This document shows, in pieces, positions 1 to 7,827 of a stretch of DNA of 19,831 bases. This DNA comes from Spirogloea muscicola. Lineage: Eukaryota > Streptophyta > Zygnematophyceae > Spirogloeales > Spirogloeaceae. How positions within the stretch are numbered: the first letter of the stretch is position 1; every line of letters starts with the position of its first letter. Under the pieces are notes generated by a model, which saw nothing but the letters and a program-made list of their open reading frames with translations, was not told where the DNA came from and made no database searches. The translations under genes were made by a program, and so were the position numbers. Location: positions 505,193-525,023 of the forward strand of contig WELB01000015.1 of assembly GCA_009602725.1 (NCBI GenBank), in the 5' to 3' direction.

Positions 1-1
1 G

Positions 2-2173
2 GCGCGCAGGGGCAAGAGGGCGAGGCCGGCGGAGGCCCCTCCCCACGCCGCCTCCGGCGCCGTCGCCGACAGTGGCGCCACGGGCGCTAGCTCCGACGCC
101 GCCGCCTCCGACGCTCCGCCGGCGGCGCCGGCGAGAAAGCGGAGACGGGAGAGGGGCTCGGAGCAGCCGCCGCTGCACGGGGCCGAGAGGGAGGAGGCTC
201 GGGCGCCGGGCAGCGTCGACGCCGCCGCCGACGCCGCCGCCGGCTTTGGCAAACTCCGCAGCGGTCGTGGAGGCGCTGGGGCGGCGGCGCCTCGGCCGGA
301 GGGCCCGGAGCAGCCGAAACCCGCCGCCGTCGCCGCAGCGGAGAAGCTCGCGCGGACGGTGTTCGTGGGGAACCTGCCGCTGGCCACGACCCGCAAGGCC
401 GTCGCCCGGGAGCTCAAGGGCTACGGCGCCGTCGAGTCCGTCCGCTTGCGCTCCGTTCCTGTCGCGGAGGTGATGCGACTGGGCTGTGCAGCAGCAGCGT
501 GGTGCCCTGCTTGCTCCATCAAGGCATCATTGCTTCGGCCTGACTCGAGCAAGCCGGCTCGGCGCTGGGCTGGGACAGGGCAAGCTCCCCCGCCGGGCGG
601 CCATCCTGACTGGCAAGCTCCACGAGACGCGCAGCAGGTCTGTCAGGCGTGCCTGGCCACGGCTATGATATGCTTGTTTCGGTGCCCGTCTCACTGCATC
701 GTACGCCACGAGGAGAGCATGGCAGTCACGCGCTACGCTGTTGCTCCACCACTGGCAGCTGCTGACTTCTCGATATCCTCCTTGGCTTCCTGCTCCTCCG
801 CAGCTCGCACGCATACGTAGTCTTTGGCACGGTCGAAGAAGCTAAGGCGGCGCTCGCTCACAACGCCGTCGAGGTGGTGCCCGTGCCCGTGCCAAGCCAC
901 CATTTCAGATTGCGGGGCTCTGGGCTCCTAGCTCGTGGGGCCTTGCTCCTCCTCTGTGAAGTATGCTCAGGTCAATCTGTGCTTGCAGTTCTGCGGGAAG
1001 CACCTGAGAGTGGATATGGCATCGGTGCCGAGCACTGCCGCAAGCGCTGGCTGCTCCGTGGAGTACGACCGTGCGCGCTCGGTGTTTGTCGGCAATCTGC
1101 CGCTTGATGTTGAGGTGCCTTTGTCTGCCATCGCCACAGCACTTGCCGCTGGTCATGCGGTGTCTGAAACTGTTTGGTTGGAGGACTGGCGACCTCTTGC
1201 GTGTGTGAGCATGGTTGCTACATTGTGGTTGCAGGAGGAGGAGCTCTATGAGGTCTTTGGGGGCATAGGCGCGCCAAGGGAGCTGCGCGCAGCGGGCATT
1301 GAGGCTGTTCGCGTCGTGCGCGACCGGCACACGAGCATCGGCAAGGGCATCGCTTATGTCCTCTTTCACAGCAAGGTCTGACCCCAGCCAACGACGCAGA
1401 CCACCGCATTGTGCCAGTATGGACGCTCAGACCATCTTGAGCTGCCTATTGATGCTGCCGCCCCGCTGGCATGGTGCCAGGCCGGCCCGGCAGCGGCCCT
1501 CTCCGCTAAGGGCTTCGTGCTGCGTGAGCGGCAGCTGCGGGTCGTGCGGCCAGCGTCTGCGAGCATGCGTGCTGCACGGCTGGCAAAGGTGGGCAAGGAC
1601 TTGTCTACAGGTGGCCTCAGCAACGTGAACAGCGCTGGCCAGCTGCGTGGAGCTGGCACTGGCGATGCCGCGGCAGCAGAGATCGTGCATGCGAGGAGGC
1701 CGCTGTCTTTTGAAGGGGCGCGGGCGAAGAAGGCGGATGGACGGCCTGGGAAGGGCGGCTCGAGCACGCGATCGCAACGACGCGGTCATGCCTCTGACAT
1801 GCGGGTGGGAGGAGTGCCCGCCAAGTCGGATGGTGAAGGAGGCCGAAAGCGGATGAAGAAGAGGCCTGCTGTGGCTGTCAGGAAGGCTGCAACAAAACAG
1901 GCCACGACAGGAGCAGGGACAGAGAAGACGGGCAGCGCGGGCAACAGCGGTGGCAGGGGAGGACTGGCAGCCCGAGGTGGTGTTGGTAGCTCTCGTGGCA
2001 GCAGGTTGGGCAGTGGGCGAGGAAATGTGGCCCTCGGCGGGCCAAGTCGGGGGGCTGGCCGGTCAGGGCAGGGTGGCGACGCCAGAGGGCTCAGGGGTAG
2101 GGGCAGGGGCAGGGGTGGCGGCAGGGGCAGGGGCAGGGGCAGGGGCAGGGACGAGGGCCCAGCGCAACGGTAG
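2..2173 (+). CDS. RBM34: RBM34/Nop12-like nucleolar RNA-binding protein, 5' partial
   Basis: Exons read as 2-469, 579-637, 804-873, 989-1114, 1235-1375 and 1481-2173; every junction is GT-AG and the phases add up to one open frame of 518 residues, stop TAG. The frame is open to the left edge, so the N-terminus is missing. Residues 1-118 are Ala/Pro/Arg-rich with a basic patch (ARKRRRER), a likely nucleolar signal. RRM1 (about 119-206) starts TVFVGNLPL; the short second exon supplies the KLPRRAAI segment typical of this family, followed by HAYVVF. RRM2 (about 229-313) has RNP2 SVFVGNLPL and RNP1 GKGIAYVLF. The tail is basic and ends in an RG/RGG repeat. Family members act in pre-60S/25S rRNA maturation in the nucleolus; that role is inferred by homology. 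The exon 3 donor could be 873 or 876, both in frame. Confidence 0.9.
2093..2150 (+). repeat. GGGCAG-type hexamer tandem repeat inside the RGG tail
   Basis: About nine imperfect copies of AGGGGC encode alternating Arg-Gly at the C-terminus of the RBM34-like protein. The strand is a run of G4 tracts, so it could form G-quadruplexes in DNA or mRNA. Its antisense gives a long Pro/Leu open frame that is only a shadow. Confidence 0.9.
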
Positions 2174-2483
2174 GCTGGAGTTCGGACTTGGTGGCAGCAG
2201 GACAAGCTGGCCGAGCGAATGGCTTTCTGCTGTCGCAGCTGTCAGCCCGGTGCTGTGCCTAGGAAGATTGTGGGGCTAGACATGTCCAAGAGTGATGCAG
2301 GTGCAGCATGCTTGAGCTGGCCATGCTCTAGCTGGCACCTCTTGCTGTCGGCAAGGGTACTGCTTTCCAACGGCTCGTCTTCCGGACTTGCTGCTGCTTA
2401 CTAGGCTTGATCAAGTAACCATCCTTGGTGGTACTTGCTCTGTTGTGTATTTTAGCGCCATCCCGGTCCCTCCGGACCTTGTC
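2174..2483 (+). other. 3' untranslated and intergenic stretch after the RBM34-like gene
   Basis: No coding signal seen. I looked for the TGTAA poly(A) motif and did not find it here; the nearest look-alike is TGTAT near 2445. The hairpin repeat field begins at about 2470, so the transcript probably ends before it. Confidence 0.5.
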
Positions 2484-2525
2484 CATTCTTTCGGGCTGGC
2501 TTTTCACAGCCCTCTCCCCCTTTGG
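2470..2525 (+). repeat. Hairpin repeat copy, sense orientation
   Basis: CTTGTCCATTCTTTCGGGCTGG leader form followed by the stem GGGCTG (2493-2498) pairing with CAGCCC (2507-2512), then a pyrimidine-rich tail. Same order of blocks as the copies at 3781, 10262 and 12380. Confidence 0.75.
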
Positions 2526-2529
2526 AGAA

Positions 2530-2665
2530 GCTTACTCCTGAAGTAGCTGAGATCACTCTCCATAGTACTTTCTTCGGAAAGCAGTTCCCTTGACGATAGC
2601 CAGAGGCGGCAGCTAGAGCACGGCCAGCTTGCAGATGCAATTCGTGGGCCAAGGACTGCTGGAGG
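2530..2665 (-). mobile_element. Decayed retroelement C-terminal fragment
   Basis: On the minus strand the frame reads a core containing LHLQAGRALAAASGYRQGN, matching the shared tail core of the other fragments, then shifts frame before SDLSYFRSK, which corresponds to the SDLRLLTRGY ending elsewhere. The final Gly-Tyr-stop is lost. It is an old, frameshifted remnant with no function of its own. The hairpin repeat at 2470-2525 lies on its 3' side, but in opposite orientation to that seen after other copies. Confidence 0.65.
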
Positions 2666-2699
2666 AAAATGGAAGAGCTTCGTCGTTGCACCCCTGGTG

Positions 2700-2985
2700 C
2701 TTCGGATGCAATTTTCGATTACTTCAGAGGTAAGCTCTTCCAAAGGGGGGCGAGGGCCGTGAAAAGAAAGACTCTTCCAATATAGACTCGTCCAACTGTG
2801 GAAAGCCAGTCCGAAAAGAGTGGACCAGGTCCGAAGGGGCTGTGGGAATAGGAAATTGCTCGCCCATGGAAGAAAGAGGGGCCAGCAAGTGAGAGGCCAG
2901 CCCATAGAAGTAAAGATGGCTCTCCCGAGGGGGGCGAGGGCTATGAACAGCCAGCCCGAAAGAGAAGGCGCGCGGTGCGCATGAA
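2700..2985 (-). repeat. Cluster of antisense hairpin-repeat relics
   Basis: Three degraded antisense copies: around 2735-2775 (GGGGGCGAGGGCCGTGAAAAG), around 2858-2910 (GCTCGCCCAT then GGCCAGCAAG...GGCCAGCCC) and around 2925-2975 (GGGCGAGGGCTATGAACAGC then CAGCCCGAAAGAGAAGG). No gene is visible from 2700 to 3157 apart from these. Confidence 0.6.
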
Positions 2986-3157
2986 AATCAAAGTGAGGCC
3001 TACAAGCCTTCGAGCCTTACAATAGTCCTGGTAACGGGGCAATAAGCTGGCTAAAGGGGACACTTATATCCACGAGTGAGCCCATACATATCTGACAAGC
3101 TAAGCCGAGGAGCCAGACCACCGCCACGGAAGCCAATTAGCCTGGCCTACTGCACAC

Positions 3158-3598
3158 TCAGCACGCTGGTGTATCGCGAGTGCCTGGGAGCGCTGCAGAC
3201 TCAATGATAGCCGCATTCCATTGCAAGCAATGAGGGCTTGCGCGGACGCTAGAATGTTCTAAGCTACCCGCCCGACTACGTTGGCGGGCATCGACATGCA
3301 GTGCCAGGCGATGGAGGAGGGAAGACCCTTTCATTCTGTAGCCGCCGTATATGTCCATGGCGCATAGGAAGAAGTGGTCGCCCCGGGGGTGGTCATTGTA
3401 GTGCCTCTCCTTCTTCCTCTCCGCATGATGTGTCGCCCAACCTGGCACAGTCGGTGTGGGTGCCCCTGATTGGAATGCGTCAATAAGAACGAAGTCGAGG
3501 AGGAGACGAGGCCCACCGCTCCGGCAGGTAGTAACCACATCCAGACGCCTGATGTAAGGTCTGCCACGCTTCTGGAGAAACGGCATGATGCAGTCCAC
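3158..3598 (-). mobile_element. Divergent RLE-domain fragment (pseudogene of a retroelement)
   Basis: The minus-strand open frame contains RRLDVVTTCRSGGPRLLLDF, then AERKKERHY, then MDIYGGYRMKGSSLLHRLAL. These align in order with the R-x-(P/L)-D, VDVVVT, AEQRKLQHY and VDIFGSIGVQFHTLL blocks of the copies at 10637 and 12832, so this is the restriction-like endonuclease core of a more diverged subfamily. Homology fades below about 3269. The start of the frame abuts a sense-strand tail fragment at about 3594, so the two are head-to-head pieces of different insertions. No intact Pro in the P-D motif (Leu instead), and the frame has no zinc knuckle. Confidence 0.65.
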
Positions 3599-3703
3599 AC
3601 GCGGGCAGGCCGTGCTACGGCTGCTGCGTCTGGGTCTCGGCGGAGTGCCCCGTCCCCTGCTTCGAGTTACTCTGACTTGCTGCTGCTCACACGTGGGTAC
3701 TGA
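3594..3703 (+). mobile_element. Retroelement C-terminal tail fragment
   Basis: Encodes VHTRAGRATAAASGSRRSAP and ends SSYSDLLLLTRGY-stop (TACTGAG). It is the same subfamily as the copies at 10051 and 10393, sharing the GAGCTTCC just after the stop. Upstream homology stops at about 3594, consistent with 5' truncation. A hairpin repeat follows about 80 bp downstream. Confidence 0.75.
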
Positions 3704-3774
3704 GCTTCCTTCTGCATCGTCTCGTGTCTAGTTGTGTTGTGTGTTTTCTTTTCGGCTCCTCTTTTTTTGGCTTT

Positions 3775-3835
3775 GGACATTGTCCATTCTTTTTGGGCTG
3801 GCTTTGCCAGCTCCTCTTTCCTCTGGGCGAGCTCT
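3775..3835 (+). repeat. Hairpin repeat copy, sense
   Basis: GGACATTGTCCATTCTTTTT leader, stem GCTGGC (3797-3802), loop TTT, GCCAGC (3806-3811), then CTCTTTCCTCTGGGCGAGC. It lies between the tail fragment ending at 3703 and the next fragment. Confidence 0.85.
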
Positions 3836-4137
3836 TTCTTCCGTTGGCCATAGACACCCATGGGGCGCTGGGCGCTCGGTGGCTCGAGCTGGTCACCCAG
3901 CTCGCCCGCCACACCATCGCCCGTCGCTTCCATGGGGAGCCTGTAGACTTCCCTGCAGCAGGGTCGCTGGCGCAATTGTATCGCATGCGCCTGGCCGTCT
4001 CGCTGCAGCGGTCGATGGCCCGTGCGCTGCACCTTCGTGCCGGCCGGGCTCTTGCTGCTGCCTCTGGCTCTGGCCAGGGGACCCACTTTCAGGACCCTAG
4101 CCTCTCTGATTTGCGGCTGCTTAGCAGGGGTTACTGA
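3836..4137 (+). mobile_element. Retroelement C-terminal fragment, subfamily LLSRGY
   Basis: Open frame with GARWLELVTQLAR, GEPVDFPAAGSLAQLYRMRL, QRSMARALHLRAGRALAAAS and the end SDLRLLSRGY-stop. This is the helical region downstream of the RLE core in longer copies. Its 3' part and 3' flank to about 4255 are near-identical, in inverted orientation, to 15440-15775, which points to recent duplication. There is an undetermined base (n) at 4151 in the 3' flank. Start not assigned: it is a 5'-truncated fragment, not a gene. Confidence 0.8.
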
Positions 4138-4189
4138 GTGATTTGCAGCTNTCTGTGTACTTTGTTTTCTTAGCGCTTCCTCTGGCCCC

Positions 4190-4255
4190 CTTCTCGTACT
4201 TTGTTCGTTCTTTCTTGGGCTGGCTTTTCCAGCCCCCATCCTCAATGGGCGAGCC
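4190..4255 (+). repeat. Hairpin repeat copy, sense, in a fragment 3' flank
   Basis: CTCGTACTTTGTTCGTTCTT, then stem GGGCTGG (4217-4223)/CCAGCCC (4229-4235), then CAATGGGCGAGC. A half copy (TTTGCCAGCCCCTCTTCTCT) follows at 4279-4300. Confidence 0.85.
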
Positions 4256-4626
4256 CCTTCTTCTTTCTTAGAGCGCGCTTTGCCAGCCCCTCTTCTCTAT
4301 GGGGCCTTGCCCCCATTGGGAGAGCTACTTCTTCTACGGCACCATCATGGCTGCATGGTGACCTGCCTCGCGCACAAGCCATACATCGCGTCGCTTGGGG
4401 AGAGAATGTTGTGGGAGGCAGTACGCACGCGGCTGTCCCCACCCACGGGAGAAGTGGCTCTCCCAGTGGGGGGCAAGGGCTGTGAAACGCCGGCCCGAGA
4501 GGCGGGAGCAGGCCCGAAGGAGCCGCGAGGCGGCAGCTGAGTGGAGCGGGCAGCCGCGGGCCACTGGCGCCCAACGGCCACTGCCGGCTGCTGGCCGCCA
4601 CCCCGCGCGCGGCGCGCCCAGCCGCC
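4256..4626. promoter_or_regulatory. Upstream region of the transporter gene with repeat relics
   Basis: Holds a half hairpin copy near 4280, an antisense copy at about 4455-4500 (GGGCAAGGGCTGTGAAACGC then CGGCCCGAGAG), and a very GC-rich 5' flank from about 4500. The promoter and 5' UTR of the transporter must lie here; no TATA box or other element can be placed. Confidence 0.4.
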
Positions 4627-6493
4627 ATGCTCGCCGCCTTTTTTTTTTTTTGCTCTTCCGATCTCGCCGCCGCCGGCGCCGGCAGCGCCGCCCAGGCCGT
4701 CTCCATCGGCCAGTGGTGGTGAGCCCGCACCACCACTGGCGCCGCCGTCTGGCCCGCCTCGCTCGCCGCCCTGCCGCCGGCTCAGCCGCCGCGGGCATCG
4801 CCGCCGCAGGTTCTTCAACGTCGCCACCGTGATCCTCAACAAGTACATCTTCCAAGGTGCTGCCCTCCGCCCCCGCCCCTCCTTCCGCTGCACAGAAGGA
4901 GGAGGCGCCACTCCTTCCCGACGGCTGCGCTCGGCTCACTCAATGGCGGCGCTGCCGTGCGTGGGGCCTGCAGAGCTGGGCTTCGTGTTCCCGCTCACGC
5001 TCAGCACCGTCCACTTTGTCGTCTCCGCGCTCGGCGCCCAGCTCTTCCTCCGCGTCCTCAAGGTGCGTCCACTTGCCGATATCTCTGGTTCTGGGCGCGA
5101 CCTCCGGTGGCCGCTGATCGCCTTCCCCACGGTCCTCGCATTCGCGCGGCAGCTGCGGCCGCTGGTGGAGGTGAAGGCGGCCGACCACTGGACGCGCGTC
5201 TTCCCCATGGCCGTCGTCTTCTGCATCAACATTGTGCTCGGCAACGTGTCGCTGTCCTCCATCCCCGTCTCCTTCATGCAGACCATCAAGTCGTTCACGC
5301 CCGCCACGACCAGTGCGTGCTCCCCTCCTCCTGCGGCCCCCCAACCGCTCCTCAAAACCTATCCAGCTCCCTCGTGGTAATCCTGGTCCTATCGGCCATC
5401 GAGCTCTCTCGCAGGGGTCATGCATTGCCCATGCATCAGTCAGCTGGCCAGATTCTCCTCACCGCCACTTCCGGATCTCTGTTGATATCTGTCCTCAACT
5501 TCCTTCCCTTTCCAGTCCTTCTGCAGCGGCTCGTCTGGGGCCGCCAATTTGATGTGCGCGTGTACCTGTCGCTACTACCCGTTGTCGGTGGCATCGTGAT
5601 CACGAGCGTCACCGAGCTCAGCTTCGTGTGGAAGGGCTTCATTGCCGCCATGGCCGGCTGCTTTGTCACATCCACCAAGGTGCGGGGATCAGCAGCTGTG
5701 GTGACTGGCAGCAGCACCCCCAGCCCCCAGTCAGCAGCTGTGATGACTGGCAGTAGCGCCCTGTGCTCTTGTGCACATGTCAAGTACATCGCATTGCGCG
5801 CTCACACGTGGGGTCTGCATCGCTCGGCGAGTGCAGACCATCTTGGCGGAGTCCATACTCCACGGCAAGTACAACTTTGACAGCCTCAACACGGTGAGAG
5901 AAGAGGAATGGCTGCCTCGCAGAGCTGGCCTTAGCCAGCCACCCTCTTGGAGCTCCTGCTCCCGGCCTACCCGTCTGCAGGAGCCTGATGGCATTCGCAA
6001 ACTGCTGTGGTGGGCGGTCGTCAGGTGTACTACATGGCGCCGTACGCGACCGCGCTGCTCATCGTGCCTGCTGCACTCTTCGAGGGCCCTGACCTCAACC
6101 TGTGGCTGCTGGAGCGACGGGGCCCTGAAGGCGGCGGCCTCGCCTTTCCCTTCACCGTCCTCCTCGTGTCCGGCGTCATTGCCTTCTCCCTCAACTACTC
6201 CATCTTCTACGTCATTCAGACGACGTCGGCGCTCACCTTCAATGTTGCGGGCAACATGAAGACCGCCGTCGCCATCGCCGCTTCCTGGTCTGCAACACTC
6301 TCACTTACCTGCACCAGAAGGACACCGCTTGACTGGGAGCATGGCGAGTTGTCCGCCAGCTCATGTCGATCCACAATGTGTGCCCTGGTGCAGGCTCCTT
6401 TTCAGAAACCCCATGTCTTGGCTCAACGTCGCCGGCTGTGGTATCACGCTCCTCGGCTGCACGGTGTATGGCTACGTCCGGCAGGTCTGCTAG
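4627..6493 (+). CDS. GONST5: GONST5/UDP-galactose-transporter-like Golgi nucleotide-sugar transporter
   Basis: Exons 4627-4718, 4810-4856, 4974-5062, 5153-5312, 5516-5679, 5837-5893, 6025-6287 and 6394-6493: 972 nt, 323 residues, all GT-AG, phases consistent. Start ATG sits in GCCGCCATGC, a good context. It belongs to the triose-phosphate/nucleotide-sugar translocator group of the drug/metabolite transporter superfamily, about ten membrane helices in the Golgi, exchanging a nucleotide sugar for UMP or GMP. Landmarks: FNVATVILNKYIFQ (33-46), FPMAVVFCINIVLGNVSL, FMQTIKSFTPATT (117-129), GCFVTSTKTILAESILHG, VYYMAPYAT (204-212), TTSALTFNVAGNMK (269-282) and SWLNVAGCGITLLGCTVYGY near the end. The family is usually about 340-350 residues; this one lacks the long cytosolic tail. 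UDP-galactose as substrate is by homology only. The first 13 codons are suspect (poly-T plus adapter-like bases). Confidence 0.93.
4639..4664 (+). other. 13-T homopolymer followed by an Illumina-adapter-like 14-mer
   Basis: Thirteen T (4639-4651) run into GCTCTTCCGATCT (4652-4664); with the last T this equals the final 14 bases of a standard Illumina index adapter. It lies inside exon 1 of the transporter and encodes FFFFCSSDL. It may be an assembly artefact or coincidence. Confidence 0.55.
5689..5757 (+). repeat. Two-unit tandem repeat in transporter intron 5
   Basis: TCAGCAGCTGTGRTGACTGG occurs at 5689 and 5731 (period 42) within the intron between exons 5 and 6. It looks like a simple duplication and has no evident function. 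Confidence 0.8.
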
Positions 6494-6586
6494 CTAGCTC
6501 GAGTGACCACTTTGCTGCTGTTGTGGAGCCTGCACTGTGCAAGTGCTGGCTCTGTCAACCTGGACATAGCAATGGGCAGCACCTTG

Positions 6587-6591
6587 TGTAA
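6587..6591 (+). promoter_or_regulatory. TGTAA poly(A) signal of the transporter gene
   Basis: TGTAA lies 94 bases after the stop codon, the normal green-algal polyadenylation motif and spacing. Confidence 0.6.
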
Positions 6592-6599
6592 TATCACCT

Positions 6600-7214
6600 G
6601 TAGCTGATGCTATCATGAAGTGGTGCTGGGTGTGCGCGTACAGAGACTGGGGTCGCGCGCAGTCATCGAGGTAACCAAGGAGGAGTTGCCGGAGTTGCTG
6701 CCGCTCTTGGACATGCAACCTCGAGCTTAGAAGCAATGGCCAGCCATCATGATCATGCACCCGAGCAACCCGCTTCCCCTTCCCAAGCCCCTCACACTCG
6801 GGCCCTGCGCACTCGCACTTGGGGGCCCTCCCAGCGAGCAAACCGGCATGCTCACGCCAATGCTTTGGCCCTCTAGCTCTGCCGCTTGCAAACTTTTAAA
6901 GTAATGCACAAGATGCACTTCTAGGTAAATTACAGCCATGGAGCCCCCTGGTTGAGTAGCCTAAACAAGCTGAATGTTGCAGCAGGCTTGACTTCCACAT
7001 TGATTCACAGGGAATGCAATTCGCTTCCTTGTCAGAATAATCTCAGAAGCTCGCAGTCCACACATTGAGCCCCAACCTAAACTCAGATGCTTGCAGTCCA
7101 CGCATTTATGCAAGGGGCAAGGCAGCATGCAAGGCGCCTCCGTCTGCTATGCGTGTTGAAAAAGCTTGTGAAGACAAGAAAGCGCAACGACGTCTATTCC
7201 ATCTTGAATAGTCC
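6600..7214. other. Convergent intergenic stretch
   Basis: Separates the transporter from the minus-strand gene. No gene recognised. It contains a spaced direct repeat, CTCAGA(A/T)GCT(C/T)GCAGTCCAC, at 7042 and 7082 (period 40), and a minus-strand TGTAA at 6930-6934. Confidence 0.5.
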
Positions 7215-7219
7215 TTACA
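7215..7219 (-). promoter_or_regulatory. Candidate TGTAA poly(A) signal of the minus-strand gene
   Basis: TGTAA on the minus strand, about 610 bases after the stop at 7828. A second one sits at 6930-6934. The long distance suggests either a long 3' UTR or further exons between 7200 and 7800. Confidence 0.4.
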
Positions 7220-7428
7220 AGTGCCCCCCAAGCTGGGCTTCAGCCTCATGAGTTGGCCATCTTTCGCCTCGACTTGCACACTGATGCCAGCAAGATTGCA
7301 AGCCCAGGTGGTCAAGTAATGCTCTGACCACCACAAGGTGCTGCTAGTGCAGAACGAAAGTGCTCATACTGCAGCTTCAGAGGTATCTTATACAACAACT
7401 ATTGCGCCTTCGGAGGGGGACATATAAG

Positions 7429-7638
7429 TCACTGGCCCTTCAACTGGCCACTTGCGAAGCCAGGCCCGTCATTCCAGGTGCTAAAGATAGCCTTTGCGAG
7501 TAACCTTCCCGTGCTCCTGTCACATGGCACACATATGAGACCCTTCTGACTCCTCGTGAGGCCATCAAGGCCTTCCTCTTTGCTTAGTTGCTCGTATGAC
7601 ACTCCAATGTCCGCATCAGACTCGCCTGAGCTGGATTC
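7429..7638 (-). other. Open stretch, possible extra 3' exon of the unnamed gene
   Basis: From a possible acceptor (GATGGGCAG, ending at 7639) the minus strand stays open for 69 codons and then stops (TGA 7431-7429). It starts ESSSGESDADIG and contains QKGLICVPCDRSTGRLLAKA, which has the look of coding sequence. It could be a downstream exon if the VVDLTTLR exon is spliced rather than read to its TAA, or an unrelated remnant. I cannot decide from the sequence. Confidence 0.3.
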
Positions 7639-7827
7639 CTGCCCATCAGGACCTTAAGCCAACAAACAACTTTGTGTTAGCATGCCGTCAGGCAGGGGCA
7701 ATCTTGCAGTAGCCCACTGTGAGCTCCTTGTTTTAGCTAGGAAGGTGCAAGCCAATGTTATAAGCTCTCAAACACCAACGTTTTGACGTGCAATCAAGAC
7801 ATATGTGAAAGAGCATATGCTGAGCAC

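Noticed and set aside
72-473. Arg-rich plus frame starting at an ATG-like codon
   Set aside because: It overlaps exon 1 of the RRM gene in another frame; the RRM frame is supported by VFVGNL and by splicing.
1786-2205. Minus-strand Pro/Leu-rich open frame
   Set aside because: It is the antisense of the RGG-coding hexamer repeat; the sense strand continues the RRM protein in phase.
2219-2404. Small plus frame after the RBM34-like gene
   Set aside because: Lies in the 3' UTR, no conserved motif and no clear start context.
4242-4939. Several long minus-strand open frames over the transporter 5' end
   Set aside because: GC-rich shadows; the plus strand splices into a complete transporter with exact phases.
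4541-5380. 279-codon plus frame from a GTG
   Set aside because: It runs through two introns of the transporter and has no ATG start; only exon 2-4 pieces of it are real.
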